The position numbers and the translations under genes were made by a program. Of a stretch of DNA of 64,000 nucleotides, positions 45,361-54,681 are shown piece by piece; position 1 is the first letter of the stretch; each line of letters begins with the position of its first letter. Source of the stretch: Nocardioides luteus. Its GTDB lineage: Bacteria; Actinomycetota; Actinomycetes; Propionibacteriales; Nocardioidaceae. The stretch is from the NCBI RefSeq assembly GCF_015752315.1, contig NZ_JADOVJ010000001.1:2410501-2474500 (forward strand), written 5' to 3'. The notes under the pieces are model-generated. The model did no database searches, was not told the DNA's origin, and saw only the letters and a program-made list of their open reading frames with translations.

Positions 45361-46134
45361 ATGGCAGTGCAGTTCGCCTCGCTGGTCCGAGGCGTCGGCG
45401 GGATGGGCTTGATGACCGGCGAGGTCGTCAAGGGGACGTTCACGACCAAGTTCCAGCTCCGGGAGTTCCTCGAGCAGGCCTGGTTCATCACCAGCGTCAC
45501 GATGATGCCGGCGGTGCTGGTCTCGATCCCGTTCGGAGCCGTCATCTCCCTGCAGGTCGGCAACCTCGCAGGCCAGCTCGGCGCGCAGTCGTTCGCGGGC
45601 GCGACCGCGGTGCTCGCAGTGGTCAGGGAGGCGGCGCCGATGGCCGCCGCACTGATCATCGCCGGGGCCGCCGGGTCGGCGATCTGCTCCGACATGGGGT
45701 CGCGCAAGATCCGCGAGGAGATCGACGCGATGGAGGTGCTGGGCATCGACCCGGTCGTCCGGCTGGTGATCCCACGGGTCCTCGCGTGCCTGTTCGTCTC
45801 GGTGATGATCAACGGGATCGTCATCGCGACCGGCATCGGGGGCGGCTACTTCTTCACGGTGATCGTCCAGGGCGGCTCGGCCGGCGCGTTCCTGTCGAGC
45901 TTCACCGCGCTGGCCAGCCTGCCCGACCTCTACATCTCGATGGTCAAGTCGGCCCTGTTCGGGTTCCTGGCCGCGATCATCGGCGCCTACAACGGCCTCA
46001 ACGCCCAGGGCGGCCCCAGCGGCGTCGGCCGAGCGGTCAACGAGGCCGTGATCATCGCGTTCATGATGCTGTTCGTCCTCAACTCCATCATGACCGCGGT
46101 CTACTTCCAGATCGTTCCTCAGGACGGGTTGTGA
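45361..46134 (+). CDS. yrbE4A: Mce-type ABC permease YrbE4A (SupA)
   Basis: 257 residues with about six membrane segments and the MlaE-type motif (AGAAGSAICSDMGSRKIREEIDAMEVLGID). Mce permeases pair with a second YrbE and a separate ATPase, which is not in this window. In Mycobacterium tuberculosis and rhodococci the Mce4 system imports cholesterol or other sterols. ATG at 45361 chosen; a GTG at 45325 would extend it. First gene of the mce operon, 50 bp after a KstR-like box. Confidence 0.93.
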   Translation: MAVQFASLVRGVGGMGLMTGEVVKGTFTTKFQLREFLEQAWFITSVTMMPAVLVSIPFGAVISLQVGNLAGQLGAQSFAGATAVLAVVREAAPMAAALIIAGAAGSAICSDMGSRKIREEIDAMEVLGIDPVVRLVIPRVLACLFVSVMINGIVIATGIGGGYFFTVIVQGGSAGAFLSSFTALASLPDLYISMVKSALFGFLAAIIGAYNGLNAQGGPSGVGRAVNEAVIIAFMMLFVLNSIMTAVYFQIVPQDGL

Positions 46135-46141
46135 TCCGCCG

Positions 46142-46984
46142 GTGTCCAACACGCTCGCCCAGGTGGGCAACCAGATCGTCAAGGAGCAGCGCCAGGCCGT
46201 CGAGGGCTATGGCGACCAGCTGCTCTTCTACGCCAAGGCCCTGGCCTGGGCGCCCCGCACCATCCGCCGCTACAAGCGGGAGGTGCTCAACATCCTGGCC
46301 GAGGTGGCCTTCGGCGCCGGTGGGCTGACGATGATCGCCGGCACCGTCGGCGTGATCGCCTTCATGGCGTTCTTCGCCGGCTCCGAGGTCGGCATCCAGG
46401 GCTACGCGAGCCTGAGCCAGATCGGTGTCGCGAAGTTCTCCGCGTTCATCTCGGCCTTCTTCAACACCCGCGAGGTCGCCCCGCTGATCTCCTCGATCGC
46501 GCTCGCCGCGACCGTCGGCTGCGGCTACACCGCACGCCTCGGCGCGATGCGCATCAGCGAGGAGATCGACGCGCTCGAGGCGATGGGCGTGCCGAGCCTG
46601 CCCTACCTGGTCACCACCCGGATGATCGCGGGGTTCCTGGCGGTCATCCCGCTCTACATCGTCGCCCTGTGCGCCTCCTACCTCAGCCCGCGGCTGATCA
46701 CGACGCTGATGTACGGGCAGTCGGGCGGGACGTACGACCACTACTTCCTGGCGTTCCTGCCGCCGATCGACATCCTCTACAGCTTCCTGAAGCTGATCAT
46801 CCTCGCGGTCGCGATCATCCTGATCCACTGCTACTACGGCTACACCGCCTCCGGCGGCCCGGCCGGGGTCGGCATCGCGGTCGGCAAGGCGATCCGTACG
46901 TCCATCGTGACCGTCGTCGTCGCCGACTTCTTCCTGAGCTTCGCGATCTGGGGCTCCACGACCACCGTCCGGATCACGGGATGA
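46142..46984 (+). CDS. yrbE4B: Mce-type ABC permease YrbE4B (SupB)
   Basis: 280 residues, GTG start 46142, 7 bp after the first permease. Six or so membrane segments; the cytoplasmic loop CGYTARLGAMRISEEIDALEAMGV is the EQ-loop region of MlaE-type permeases. It forms the membrane channel with YrbE4A. Confidence 0.93.
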   Translation: MSNTLAQVGNQIVKEQRQAVEGYGDQLLFYAKALAWAPRTIRRYKREVLNILAEVAFGAGGLTMIAGTVGVIAFMAFFAGSEVGIQGYASLSQIGVAKFSAFISAFFNTREVAPLISSIALAATVGCGYTARLGAMRISEEIDALEAMGVPSLPYLVTTRMIAGFLAVIPLYIVALCASYLSPRLITTLMYGQSGGTYDHYFLAFLPPIDILYSFLKLIILAVAIILIHCYYGYTASGGPAGVGIAVGKAIRTSIVTVVVADFFLSFAIWGSTTTVRITG

Positions 46985-47000
46985 GGACGGTGGCGAACAG

Positions 47001-48143
47001 ATGTTGATGGGAATCCAGCGCGACACCCGTGCCGAGCACACCAAGCTCTTCGTCTCCGGGATCGCCTTCACGGTGACCCTCGCGCTGATGATCGCGCTCT
47101 GTGTGGCGATCTACCAGAAGGCGTTCGTGCAGTTCACCACGGTGAGCGTCGAGGCCGACCGGGCCGGTCTGCAGCTGCCCCGCTACGGCGACGTACGCAT
47201 GCACGGCGTCATCGTCGGCCAGGTCCGCGAGATCCGCCAGGACGGGAAGAAGGCCGTCATCGAGCTCGGCCTCGAGCCGGAGCAGGCCGAGCAGATCCCC
47301 GCCAACGTCAGCGTCGCGATCAAACCGACGACGCTGTTCGGGCAGAAGTACGTCGAGTTCATCGACCCCGAGGGGAAGCGGACCGGCGCGCTCAGCGACG
47401 GCACCGTGATCCCTGCCGACCGCGTCCGCACCAGCGTCGAGCTCGACGTGATCCTGGCGCGGCTCTTCCCGCTGCTGAAGTCGATCCGCCCCCAGGACCT
47501 CAACAGCACCCTGCACGCCCTCGCCACGGCGCTCTCCGGCAACGGGGAGAAGCTCGGCGAGACCCTCGTCCAGCTCAACGACTACCTCGAAGAGATGAAC
47601 GTCCACCTCCCCACACTCGAACGCGATCTCGAGGACATGGCCGACGTCGCCGAGACCTACTCGATGGCCGCCCCCGACCTGGTCAAGGTCCTGGAGAACA
47701 CCACGACGACCGCCAAGACCGTCTCCGCCCAGCGCGAGCGTCTCGGCGGCCTGCTCACCTCGGTCACCGGTGTCGCCGACACCTCGAAGAACCTGCTCGC
47801 CGAGAACGAGAAGGCGATCAGGTACGAGACCGAGCTGGCCGTGCCGCTGCTCAAGCTGCTCGCCGACTACTCCCCGGAGTACACCTGCCTGCTGCGGGGC
47901 CTCGACGACTACACCGAGCTGCTGGCGACCGTCTTCCAGCAGAACCGCGTGCGCCAGACGATGGTCCTCGACGGCACCCAGAAGCCGGCGTACGGCCGTG
48001 ACGACCGCCCCGAGTGGGGCGAGATCGGTCACGGGCCCTGGTGCGACGGCCTGCCGACCCCGAAGGTGCCGGCCGGGCCGATGGAGCTGGAGAACGGCAC
48101 CGAGGACGTCCCGTGGGCACCCGGCAACGGGGGTCTGCAGTGA
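47001..48143 (+). CDS. mce4A: Mce4A substrate-binding protein
   Basis: 380 residues. N-terminal membrane anchor (TVTLALMIALCVAIYQKAF), MCE domain at about residues 40-120 (VEADRAGLQLPRYGDVRMHGVIVGQV), then a long helical coil (LNSTLHALATALSGNGEKLG). A first ATG at 47001 and one at 47007 are both possible. It is one of six proteins that form the shuttle from the outer layer to the permease. Overlaps mce4B by 4 bp. Confidence 0.93.
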   Translation: MLMGIQRDTRAEHTKLFVSGIAFTVTLALMIALCVAIYQKAFVQFTTVSVEADRAGLQLPRYGDVRMHGVIVGQVREIRQDGKKAVIELGLEPEQAEQIPANVSVAIKPTTLFGQKYVEFIDPEGKRTGALSDGTVIPADRVRTSVELDVILARLFPLLKSIRPQDLNSTLHALATALSGNGEKLGETLVQLNDYLEEMNVHLPTLERDLEDMADVAETYSMAAPDLVKVLENTTTTAKTVSAQRERLGGLLTSVTGVADTSKNLLAENEKAIRYETELAVPLLKLLADYSPEYTCLLRGLDDYTELLATVFQQNRVRQTMVLDGTQKPAYGRDDRPEWGEIGHGPWCDGLPTPKVPAGPMELENGTEDVPWAPGNGGLQ

Positions 48144-49237
48144 ACAAGCGCGACCTGAAGACCGCGGTGGCCGGGACCAAGCTGGCCATCTTCACCGTCA
48201 TCTCGATCCTCGTCACCGGCACCCTGGCCTCGATCATGGGCAACGTCGGGTTCGGCGACCGGGTGCCCTACCGTGCCGAGTTCACCACCGCCTCGGGCCT
48301 GAGCGAGGGCGACGACGTACGCGTCGCCGGCATCACCGTGGGCGAGGTGCTCTCCGTCGAGATCGAGGGCGGTGACCACGCGATGGTCACCTTCCGGGTC
48401 GACAAGACGGTTCCGCTCACGACCGCCAGCGGCGCCCAGGTGCGCTACCTGAACCTGGTCGGCGACCGCTACCTCGCCCTGACCCAGGACGCCGGGCAAC
48501 AGCCGGAGGCCGACGCGACACCGTTGCGTGAGGGGCAGGCGATCGCGATGGCCAACACCACGCCCGCGCTCGACCTGACCGAGCTCTTCAACGGCTTCCA
48601 GCCGCTCTTCCAGGCGCTGCAGCCCAAGGACGTCAACAAGCTCTCGCTCAACCTGATCCGAGTGCTGCAGGGGGAGGGCGGCACGGTCGCGAGCCTCCTC
48701 TCGGAGACGGCCGAGCTGACCAGTGCCCTGGCCGAGCGCGACCAGCTGATCGGCGACGTGATCACCAATCTCTCCAAGACGCTCAACACCGTCAACGAGC
48801 ACCACACCGAGCTGGCCGAGCTGATCCAGCAGCTCAGCGGCTGGATGAAGGACCTGGCGCGCGACAAGGAGGCGATCGGCGACTCGATCTCCTCGATCGG
48901 CGACCTCACCGACGAGCTGGCCGGGCTGCTCACCGACGTACGTCCGTTCCTGAAGGAGGACATCAAGCAGCTCAAGCGCGTGGTGGACATCCTCAACAAG
49001 CCGGGCAACCAGAAGCTGCTCGACCGGACCCTCGAGCGGCTCCCGGAGACGCTGGAGTCGCAGGCCCGGATCGGCAGCTACGGCTCCTGGTACAACTACT
49101 ACCTCTGCGACCTCGACTTCTCGATCAAGCTGCCCTCGCTCGGTGAGCTGCTCGACAACTCGCCCGCCGTGAAGGCGATCCAGAAGCAGCTCGACAACGT
49201 GGCCTTCTACAGCCGGGCGGAGAGGTGCAAGCTCTGA
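48140..49237 (+). CDS. mce4B: Mce4B
   Basis: 365 residues from a GTG that overlaps the previous stop (GTGA). Anchor AIFTVISILVTGTLASIMG, MCE domain AEFTTASGLSEGDDVRVAGITVGEV, helical body. Its C-terminus contains two Cys (YYLCDLDF, SRAERCKL) as in many Mce proteins. Confidence 0.92.
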   Translation: MNKRDLKTAVAGTKLAIFTVISILVTGTLASIMGNVGFGDRVPYRAEFTTASGLSEGDDVRVAGITVGEVLSVEIEGGDHAMVTFRVDKTVPLTTASGAQVRYLNLVGDRYLALTQDAGQQPEADATPLREGQAIAMANTTPALDLTELFNGFQPLFQALQPKDVNKLSLNLIRVLQGEGGTVASLLSETAELTSALAERDQLIGDVITNLSKTLNTVNEHHTELAELIQQLSGWMKDLARDKEAIGDSISSIGDLTDELAGLLTDVRPFLKEDIKQLKRVVDILNKPGNQKLLDRTLERLPETLESQARIGSYGSWYNYYLCDLDFSIKLPSLGELLDNSPAVKAIQKQLDNVAFYSRAERCKL

Positions 49238-50226
49238 TGGCACACCACTCGGACACTCAGCTGAAGCGCACCGGCGTGATCACGATCGTGGCGATCGCGC
49301 TCGCCCTGACGGCGGCGTTCAACCTGCGCAAGCTGCCCTGGTTCGCCGGAACCACCTACCAGGCCGAGTTCTCCGACACCAGCGGCCTGCACGTGGGCAA
49401 CCGGGTGGAGATCGCCGGCATCCGGGTCGGCCGGGTCAGCGACATCGAGATCGACGGCGCCAAGGTGGTCGTCTCCTTCTCGGTCGAGGGCACCGAGATC
49501 GGCCACCGCAGCGAGGCGAAGATCGGGGTGCTCAACCTGCTCGGGGAGAAGTACCTCGACATCACTCCGCAGGGCGGCCGGACGCTCGACGCCGGCTCGA
49601 GGATCCCGCTGGCCCGCACCAGCGCCGGCAGCGACATCGTCGGCACGTTCGGGGACCTGGCCGAGACCACGGAGGCGATCGACACCCAGCAGCTCGCCAA
49701 GGCGCTGACCACCATGTCGGGCACCCTCGACAAGGCGGGCCCCGAGGTGCAGGGCGCGTTCCACGGGATTGCGGCGCTCTCCCAGACGATCGCCGCCCGC
49801 GGCGACGAGCTGGAGTCGCTGCTCCAGGACGCCGAGAAGGTCGTGCAGCTCGTCAACGAGCGCAAGCAGGACATCATCGGCGTGATGGAGAACGGCGACC
49901 AGGTCTTCGCCGAGTTGATCCAGCGCCGCCAGGCCATCCACCAGCTGCTGGTCAACGCGACCGCGCTGGCCGAGCAGCTGCAGGCCCTGGTGAAGGAGAA
50001 CCAGAAGCAGATCGGTCCCGCGCTGGACGCGCTCGAGCAGGCGCTGAAGTTCCTCAACGCCCGTGACGAGGACCTGACCAAGACCATCCAGAACTACGGG
50101 CCGTACGCGTCGATCCTGATCAACATCATCGGCACCGGCCCTTGGTTCGACGCCTACCTCGCCAACTTGACCGGCATCGTGAGCGGTGAGTTCGTGCCCG
50201 GACGACGACCAGGGATCGTGCAATGA
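49237..50226 (+). CDS. mce4C: Mce4C
   Basis: 329 residues from ATG 49237 (TGATG overlap). Anchor ITIVAIALALTAAFN, MCE domain SGLHVGNRVEIAGIRVGRVSDI, long coil rich in Glu/Gln (QDAEKVVQLVNERKQD). Same overall layout as its neighbours; a start 12 bp upstream is less likely. Confidence 0.92.
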   Translation: MAHHSDTQLKRTGVITIVAIALALTAAFNLRKLPWFAGTTYQAEFSDTSGLHVGNRVEIAGIRVGRVSDIEIDGAKVVVSFSVEGTEIGHRSEAKIGVLNLLGEKYLDITPQGGRTLDAGSRIPLARTSAGSDIVGTFGDLAETTEAIDTQQLAKALTTMSGTLDKAGPEVQGAFHGIAALSQTIAARGDELESLLQDAEKVVQLVNERKQDIIGVMENGDQVFAELIQRRQAIHQLLVNATALAEQLQALVKENQKQIGPALDALEQALKFLNARDEDLTKTIQNYGPYASILINIIGTGPWFDAYLANLTGIVSGEFVPGRRPGIVQ

Positions 50227-51473
50227 CAAAGAACTTCTGGGGCCGGAAGTGGGCCGCGCTGCCGATCGCGCTCGTGCTGATGTGCGGGCTGCTGCTCGTC
50301 TCCGAGGTCGCCGCGCCCGAAACCAAGATGGTGACCGCGAGCTTCCCGCAGGCGGTGAGCATCTACGAGGGCTCCGACGTGGTGATCATGGGCGTCAAGA
50401 TCGGCAAGGTCGCCTCGCTCGAGCCGAAGGGCGACCACGTGGACGCGGTGATCGAGTACGAGAGCGACTACAAGCTGCCCGAGGACGTGAAGGCGGCGAT
50501 CGTCACCCCGACGCTCGTCGCGGACCGGTTCGTCCAGCTGACGCCGGCCTACACCGGCGGACCGGCCCTGGCCGACGGCGGTGAGATCCCGATCGAGCGC
50601 ACCGCGGTCCCGGTCGAGCTCGACCGGATCTACGCCAGCCTCTCCGAGCTCACCACGGCGCTGGGCCCCAACGGCGCCAACAAGAACGGCGCGCTCAGCG
50701 ACGTGCTGCGGGAGGGAGCCGACGCCCTGGAGGGCAACGGCAAGATCGGCAACCAGGCGATCGCCGACATGTCCGAGGCGGCCCAGGTCCTGGGCGGCAA
50801 CTCCGAGCAGCTGTTCAGCACGCTCTCCCAGCTCTCCGAGGTCACCAGGACGCTGGCGAGGAACGACGACACGACCGAGAAGTTCCTGACCGACCTCTCG
50901 ACCGTCTCCACCCAGCTGGCCGGGGAGAGCGACGAGCTCGACCAGGCGCTCGCCGCGATCGCGCAGGCGGTCAAGGTGACCAAGTCCTTCGTGGAGAACA
51001 ACTCCGACGCCCTGGTCGGCGACGTCAAGGAGCTCAACAAGACGCTCAACGTCCTGGCCAAGGAGAAGGAGACCCTCGGCACCGTCCTCGACCTGGCGCC
51101 GCTGGGCATCGGCAACCTGGCCGAGTCCTTCGACGCGAGGTCCGGCTCGGTCGGCTTCCGGCTGCAGGTCGGGCCGATCGGCTCGGACCTGTCCAACATC
51201 CTCTGCATGGTCGTCGAGAACGACCAGATCCCGGGCGCCAAGGAGATCTGCGCGCTGTTCAAGGCGCTGCTACCGGCGGGGTCGACCGCTCCGGCGGGCG
51301 AGGCGCTCACCGAGGGCAGCGTCCCCACCGACCGCGACACCGAGACCGGGCTGCCGCTCGAAACCGGCACCCCGGCGAAGCAGCCCGAGGTCGAGCCCGA
51401 GGTCGTCACCCAGGGCGGCATCTCCGAGCTCACCGGCTCGCTCCAGGAACTGATGTCGGGAGGGAAGAGATGA
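50223..51473 (+). CDS. mce4D: Mce4D
   Basis: 416 residues. Anchor WAALPIALVLMCGLLLVSEVAA, MCE domain FPQAVSIYEGSDVVIMGVKIGKV, coil, then a Pro/Glu/Thr-rich C-terminal tail (GTPAKQPEVEPEVVT). The tail makes it longer than Mce4C. ATGA overlaps at both ends. Confidence 0.92.
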   Translation: MTKNFWGRKWAALPIALVLMCGLLLVSEVAAPETKMVTASFPQAVSIYEGSDVVIMGVKIGKVASLEPKGDHVDAVIEYESDYKLPEDVKAAIVTPTLVADRFVQLTPAYTGGPALADGGEIPIERTAVPVELDRIYASLSELTTALGPNGANKNGALSDVLREGADALEGNGKIGNQAIADMSEAAQVLGGNSEQLFSTLSQLSEVTRTLARNDDTTEKFLTDLSTVSTQLAGESDELDQALAAIAQAVKVTKSFVENNSDALVGDVKELNKTLNVLAKEKETLGTVLDLAPLGIGNLAESFDARSGSVGFRLQVGPIGSDLSNILCMVVENDQIPGAKEICALFKALLPAGSTAPAGEALTEGSVPTDRDTETGLPLETGTPAKQPEVEPEVVTQGGISELTGSLQELMSGGKR

Positions 51474-52825
51474 GGCGTCTCTGGGCAGCCGTGGCGATGC
51501 TCGGCATCGTCGCCGTGGCGAGCGGGTGCGGCGTACAGGCCTATGACCTGCCGCTTCCCGGCAAGGAGGTCGGCGAGGGCGACGGCTACGTCGTCACCGC
51601 GAAGTTCAACGACGTCGTCGACGTGGTGCCACGCACCAAGGTGATGGCCAACGACGTGCCGGTCGGCCAGGTCGACAAGGTCGAGCGCGAGGGCTGGCAC
51701 GCCAAGGTCACCATGACCATCCGCAAGAACATCGAGCTCCCGGCCGACGCGCTGGCCAACGTACGCCAGACCAGCCTGCTGGGGGAGAAGTACATCGCCC
51801 TGGTGGCGCCCGAGGGGTCCACGGTCGCCAGCGCCGGCAAGCTCGGCGACGGGGCGACCATCGGGCTCGACCGCACCAACCGCAACCCCGAGGTCGAGGA
51901 GGTGCTCGGCGCTCTCTCCTTCCTGCTCGCCGGCGGCGGCGTCGGTCAGCTGAAGACGATCAGCGACGAGCTCAACACGATGATGGACGGGCGCACCGGC
52001 GACATGCGGGCGCTGCTGGGCAACCTGGAGACCACGGTCGCCTCGCTCAACCAGCAGAAGGGCTCGATCATCAGGGCGATGGAGCAGGTCGACCGGCTGA
52101 CCCGCACCCTCAACAAGGAGTCCACGTCGATCGAGGCGGCCATCGACTCCTTCGGGCCGGCCCTCGAGGTGCTCCGCCAGCAGCACGCCGATCTGTTGAA
52201 GATGATGAAGGCGCTGGACCGGCTCGGCGTGGTCGCGACCCGGGTGATCAACCAGAGCGGCGCCAACCTGACCACCGCGCTCGAGGAGCTGGCGCCGACG
52301 TTGCGCGAGCTCGCCGACGCCGGTGACTCACTGCCGCGCGGCCTGATGATGGCGGCCAGCTTCCCGTTCCCCGAGAACGCCTCGGGGCTGGCGATGGGTG
52401 ACTACTCCAACGCGCTGTTCCACATGGACCTCGACCTCGGCAAGCTGGTCGGCAGCCTCACCAACGGCGAGTCGCCCGGCCTGCTGCCGCAGGTCTTCCA
52501 GATCTGCCTGTCCTACTCCAAGGGGTGCGAGGCGATCCAGCCGCTGGCCAAGGCGCTGTGCGACCTGACCAACATGCAGATCACGTGCTCCGTGGTCGGC
52601 AAGGAGGACACCGCGGCCAAGCCGGGCGAGAAGACGCCGAAGCTGCCCGACATCTCCGACCTGCTGCCCAAGAGCTCGGCCTCGACCAAGACGCCGGGGC
52701 TCAACGACCTGGTCCCGGAGATCGCCGAGGGGCTCTCGGCGCCCACGGACGCCGAGTCGCCGACGGCCGAGCCGACCACCGGAGGCCTGGCGGGCCTCCT
52801 CGGACTGCTGGGAGGCGGCAGCTGA
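51470..52825 (+). CDS. mce4E: Mce4E lipoprotein (LprN-like)
   Basis: 451 residues. Lipobox VASGCGV shows it is a lipoprotein, as is usual for the E member. MCE domain VTAKFNDVVDVVPRTKVMANDVPVGQV, helical body, and a low-complexity C-terminus ending in GGLAGLLGLLGGGS. Confidence 0.92.
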   Translation: MRRLWAAVAMLGIVAVASGCGVQAYDLPLPGKEVGEGDGYVVTAKFNDVVDVVPRTKVMANDVPVGQVDKVEREGWHAKVTMTIRKNIELPADALANVRQTSLLGEKYIALVAPEGSTVASAGKLGDGATIGLDRTNRNPEVEEVLGALSFLLAGGGVGQLKTISDELNTMMDGRTGDMRALLGNLETTVASLNQQKGSIIRAMEQVDRLTRTLNKESTSIEAAIDSFGPALEVLRQQHADLLKMMKALDRLGVVATRVINQSGANLTTALEELAPTLRELADAGDSLPRGLMMAASFPFPENASGLAMGDYSNALFHMDLDLGKLVGSLTNGESPGLLPQVFQICLSYSKGCEAIQPLAKALCDLTNMQITCSVVGKEDTAAKPGEKTPKLPDISDLLPKSSASTKTPGLNDLVPEIAEGLSAPTDAESPTAEPTTGGLAGLLGLLGGGS

Positions 52826-54102
52826 TGACCCGGAGCGTACGCAACAAGCTGGTGATCTTCCTGGTGCTCGCCGCGGTCGGCATCTTCTACGTCTCGGCCG
52901 CCTACCTCGGCGTCGTCGACCGGGTCCTGGGCCGCCACGTCGACGTCTCGATCGACCTGCCGGCCTCCGGTGGGCTCTACGTGGGCAGCGAGGTCAACTA
53001 CCGCGGCATCAGCATCGGCCGGGTGGCCTCGATGACCGTCACCGACGAGGGCGTACGCGCCGGGCTGCAGCTCGACCCCGGCACCGAGGTGCCGAAGGAT
53101 GCCAAGGTGGAGGTCCACAACCTCTCGGCGGTGGGGGAGCAGTACATCAACTTCATCCCCGACTCCGCCTCCGGGCCCTACCTCGCCGAGGGCGACGTGG
53201 TGACCGCCGGGCCCGAGTCCTTGCCCGGCACCACCGACGAGCTGCTCACCGAGCTCAACAGCTTCACCACCTCGATCAACGGCCAGGACCTGAGCACCGT
53301 GGTGGCCGAGCTCGGCACCCTGTTCCGCGGCAACGCCGAGAACCTGCGTACGTTGCTCGACTCGGGCTCCACGCTCGTCGACGAGGCCTCGGCCCACCGA
53401 CGCGAGACGATCCGTCTCCTCAACACCAGCCAGACCGTGCTCCAGACGCAGAAGGAGCACAGCGGCGACATCCGCGAGTTCGCCAAGGGGCTCGAGGAGG
53501 TCACCGCCACGCTCGACAAGCGCGACCCGGAGCTGCGCGAGATCCTGCAGGGCGGCGAGGCGACCGCGGTCCAGGTGCAGTCGCTGCTCGACGGGCTGCA
53601 GCCGCTGCTGCCGGTCTTCCTGGCCAACCTCAGCACGGTCAACGAGGTGCTCACCGCCCGGCTGCCCGCGATCGAGCAGACCCTGGTGACCTTCCCGCGT
53701 GTCGTCGCGACAGGGTTTACCGGCTCGCCCGGTGACGGCTACGGTCACCTGTCGATGGGCTACGTCTACACCACACCGCCGTGCCAGGAGGGCTACAAGC
53801 CCGCCGACCAGTGGATCCCCGGCACCGTGATGGAGGACCAGCCGCTCTACCCGGCCAAGTGCACCGACGAGCGCGCCCAGCCCGGCTACCAGGGCGACAA
53901 CCCGATCATGCAGCGCGGCGTCAACATGGTGCCGAAGCCCGAAGGCGTCGGAAAGTACGTGACGACCTACGACCCGAAGACCGGGCGCACCCAGCTCCCC
54001 GACGGAAAGACGGTCACGATGTCCACCCCGACCGATGACGGAGGCCTCGTCTCCGCCCTGTCCGACGACTCCTGGCGATCGATGATCCTGGGAGAGGAGT
54101 GA
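52825..54102 (+). CDS. mce4F: Mce4F
   Basis: 425 residues from ATG 52825 (1-bp overlap). Anchor LVIFLVLAAVGIFYVSAAYLGV, MCE domain SGGLYVGSEVNYRGISIGRVAS, helical body, and a C-terminal part with Cys residues (YTTPPCQEGYK, LYPAKCTDE). Last of six Mce proteins. Confidence 0.92.
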   Translation: MTRSVRNKLVIFLVLAAVGIFYVSAAYLGVVDRVLGRHVDVSIDLPASGGLYVGSEVNYRGISIGRVASMTVTDEGVRAGLQLDPGTEVPKDAKVEVHNLSAVGEQYINFIPDSASGPYLAEGDVVTAGPESLPGTTDELLTELNSFTTSINGQDLSTVVAELGTLFRGNAENLRTLLDSGSTLVDEASAHRRETIRLLNTSQTVLQTQKEHSGDIREFAKGLEEVTATLDKRDPELREILQGGEATAVQVQSLLDGLQPLLPVFLANLSTVNEVLTARLPAIEQTLVTFPRVVATGFTGSPGDGYGHLSMGYVYTTPPCQEGYKPADQWIPGTVMEDQPLYPAKCTDERAQPGYQGDNPIMQRGVNMVPKPEGVGKYVTTYDPKTGRTQLPDGKTVTMSTPTDDGGLVSALSDDSWRSMILGEE

Positions 54103-54108
54103 GTCCGC

Positions 54109-54681
54109 ATGAGTTCTGACAACCCCCTCGAGGTGAAGCTCTCGCTCGCCAGACTGGGCCGGGTCAACACCGTGCTCGCGGCGGTCCTGGTGATCCTGGT
54201 CGTGCTGGCGGCGGCCGTCTTCATCGGCGGCGCCCGGGTGCTGCCCTGGACGACACCCGCCGAGGCCGCGGCCGCCGACTACGACGAGGTGAAGGCGGTG
54301 GCCGAGGACGGCGTGATCGCCTTCCTCGATGTCGACTACCGCGACATGGACCCGCGGATCCAGGCGGTCAAGGAGATCTCGACCGGCACCTTCGGGAAGG
54401 AGTACACCGCCATCGCCGAGCAGATCCGGCAGGCCGCGATCCCTGCCCAGACCATCTCCAAGGGCAAGGTCAAGCAGGTCGGCATCCGGGCGATCGGGTC
54501 GAAGAGCGCGGTCGTGCTGGTCGCCGTCGACTCGGTCGTCACCAGCAGCCAGACCGCCGAGCTGAAGAAGAGCGACACCTGCCCCTACGACGGTGCCCGG
54601 TGCTCGAAGTACCGGTTCAAGGTGTCGCTGGCCAAGACGAAGGACGGATGGCGCATGTCCGACCTGGCAGGAGTCAACTGA
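54109..54681 (+). CDS. Mce-associated membrane protein 1 (Rv3493c-like)
   Basis: 190 residues with one membrane segment (VLAAVLVILVVLAAAVFIGG, about residues 24-43) and a small cone-like external domain containing two Cys (DTCPYDGARCSKYR). Mce-associated (Mas) proteins follow mce4F in Mycobacterium as well and stabilise or assist the import complex. 6 bp after mce4F. Confidence 0.87.
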   Translation: MSSDNPLEVKLSLARLGRVNTVLAAVLVILVVLAAAVFIGGARVLPWTTPAEAAAADYDEVKAVAEDGVIAFLDVDYRDMDPRIQAVKEISTGTFGKEYTAIAEQIRQAAIPAQTISKGKVKQVGIRAIGSKSAVVLVAVDSVVTSSQTAELKKSDTCPYDGARCSKYRFKVSLAKTKDGWRMSDLAGVN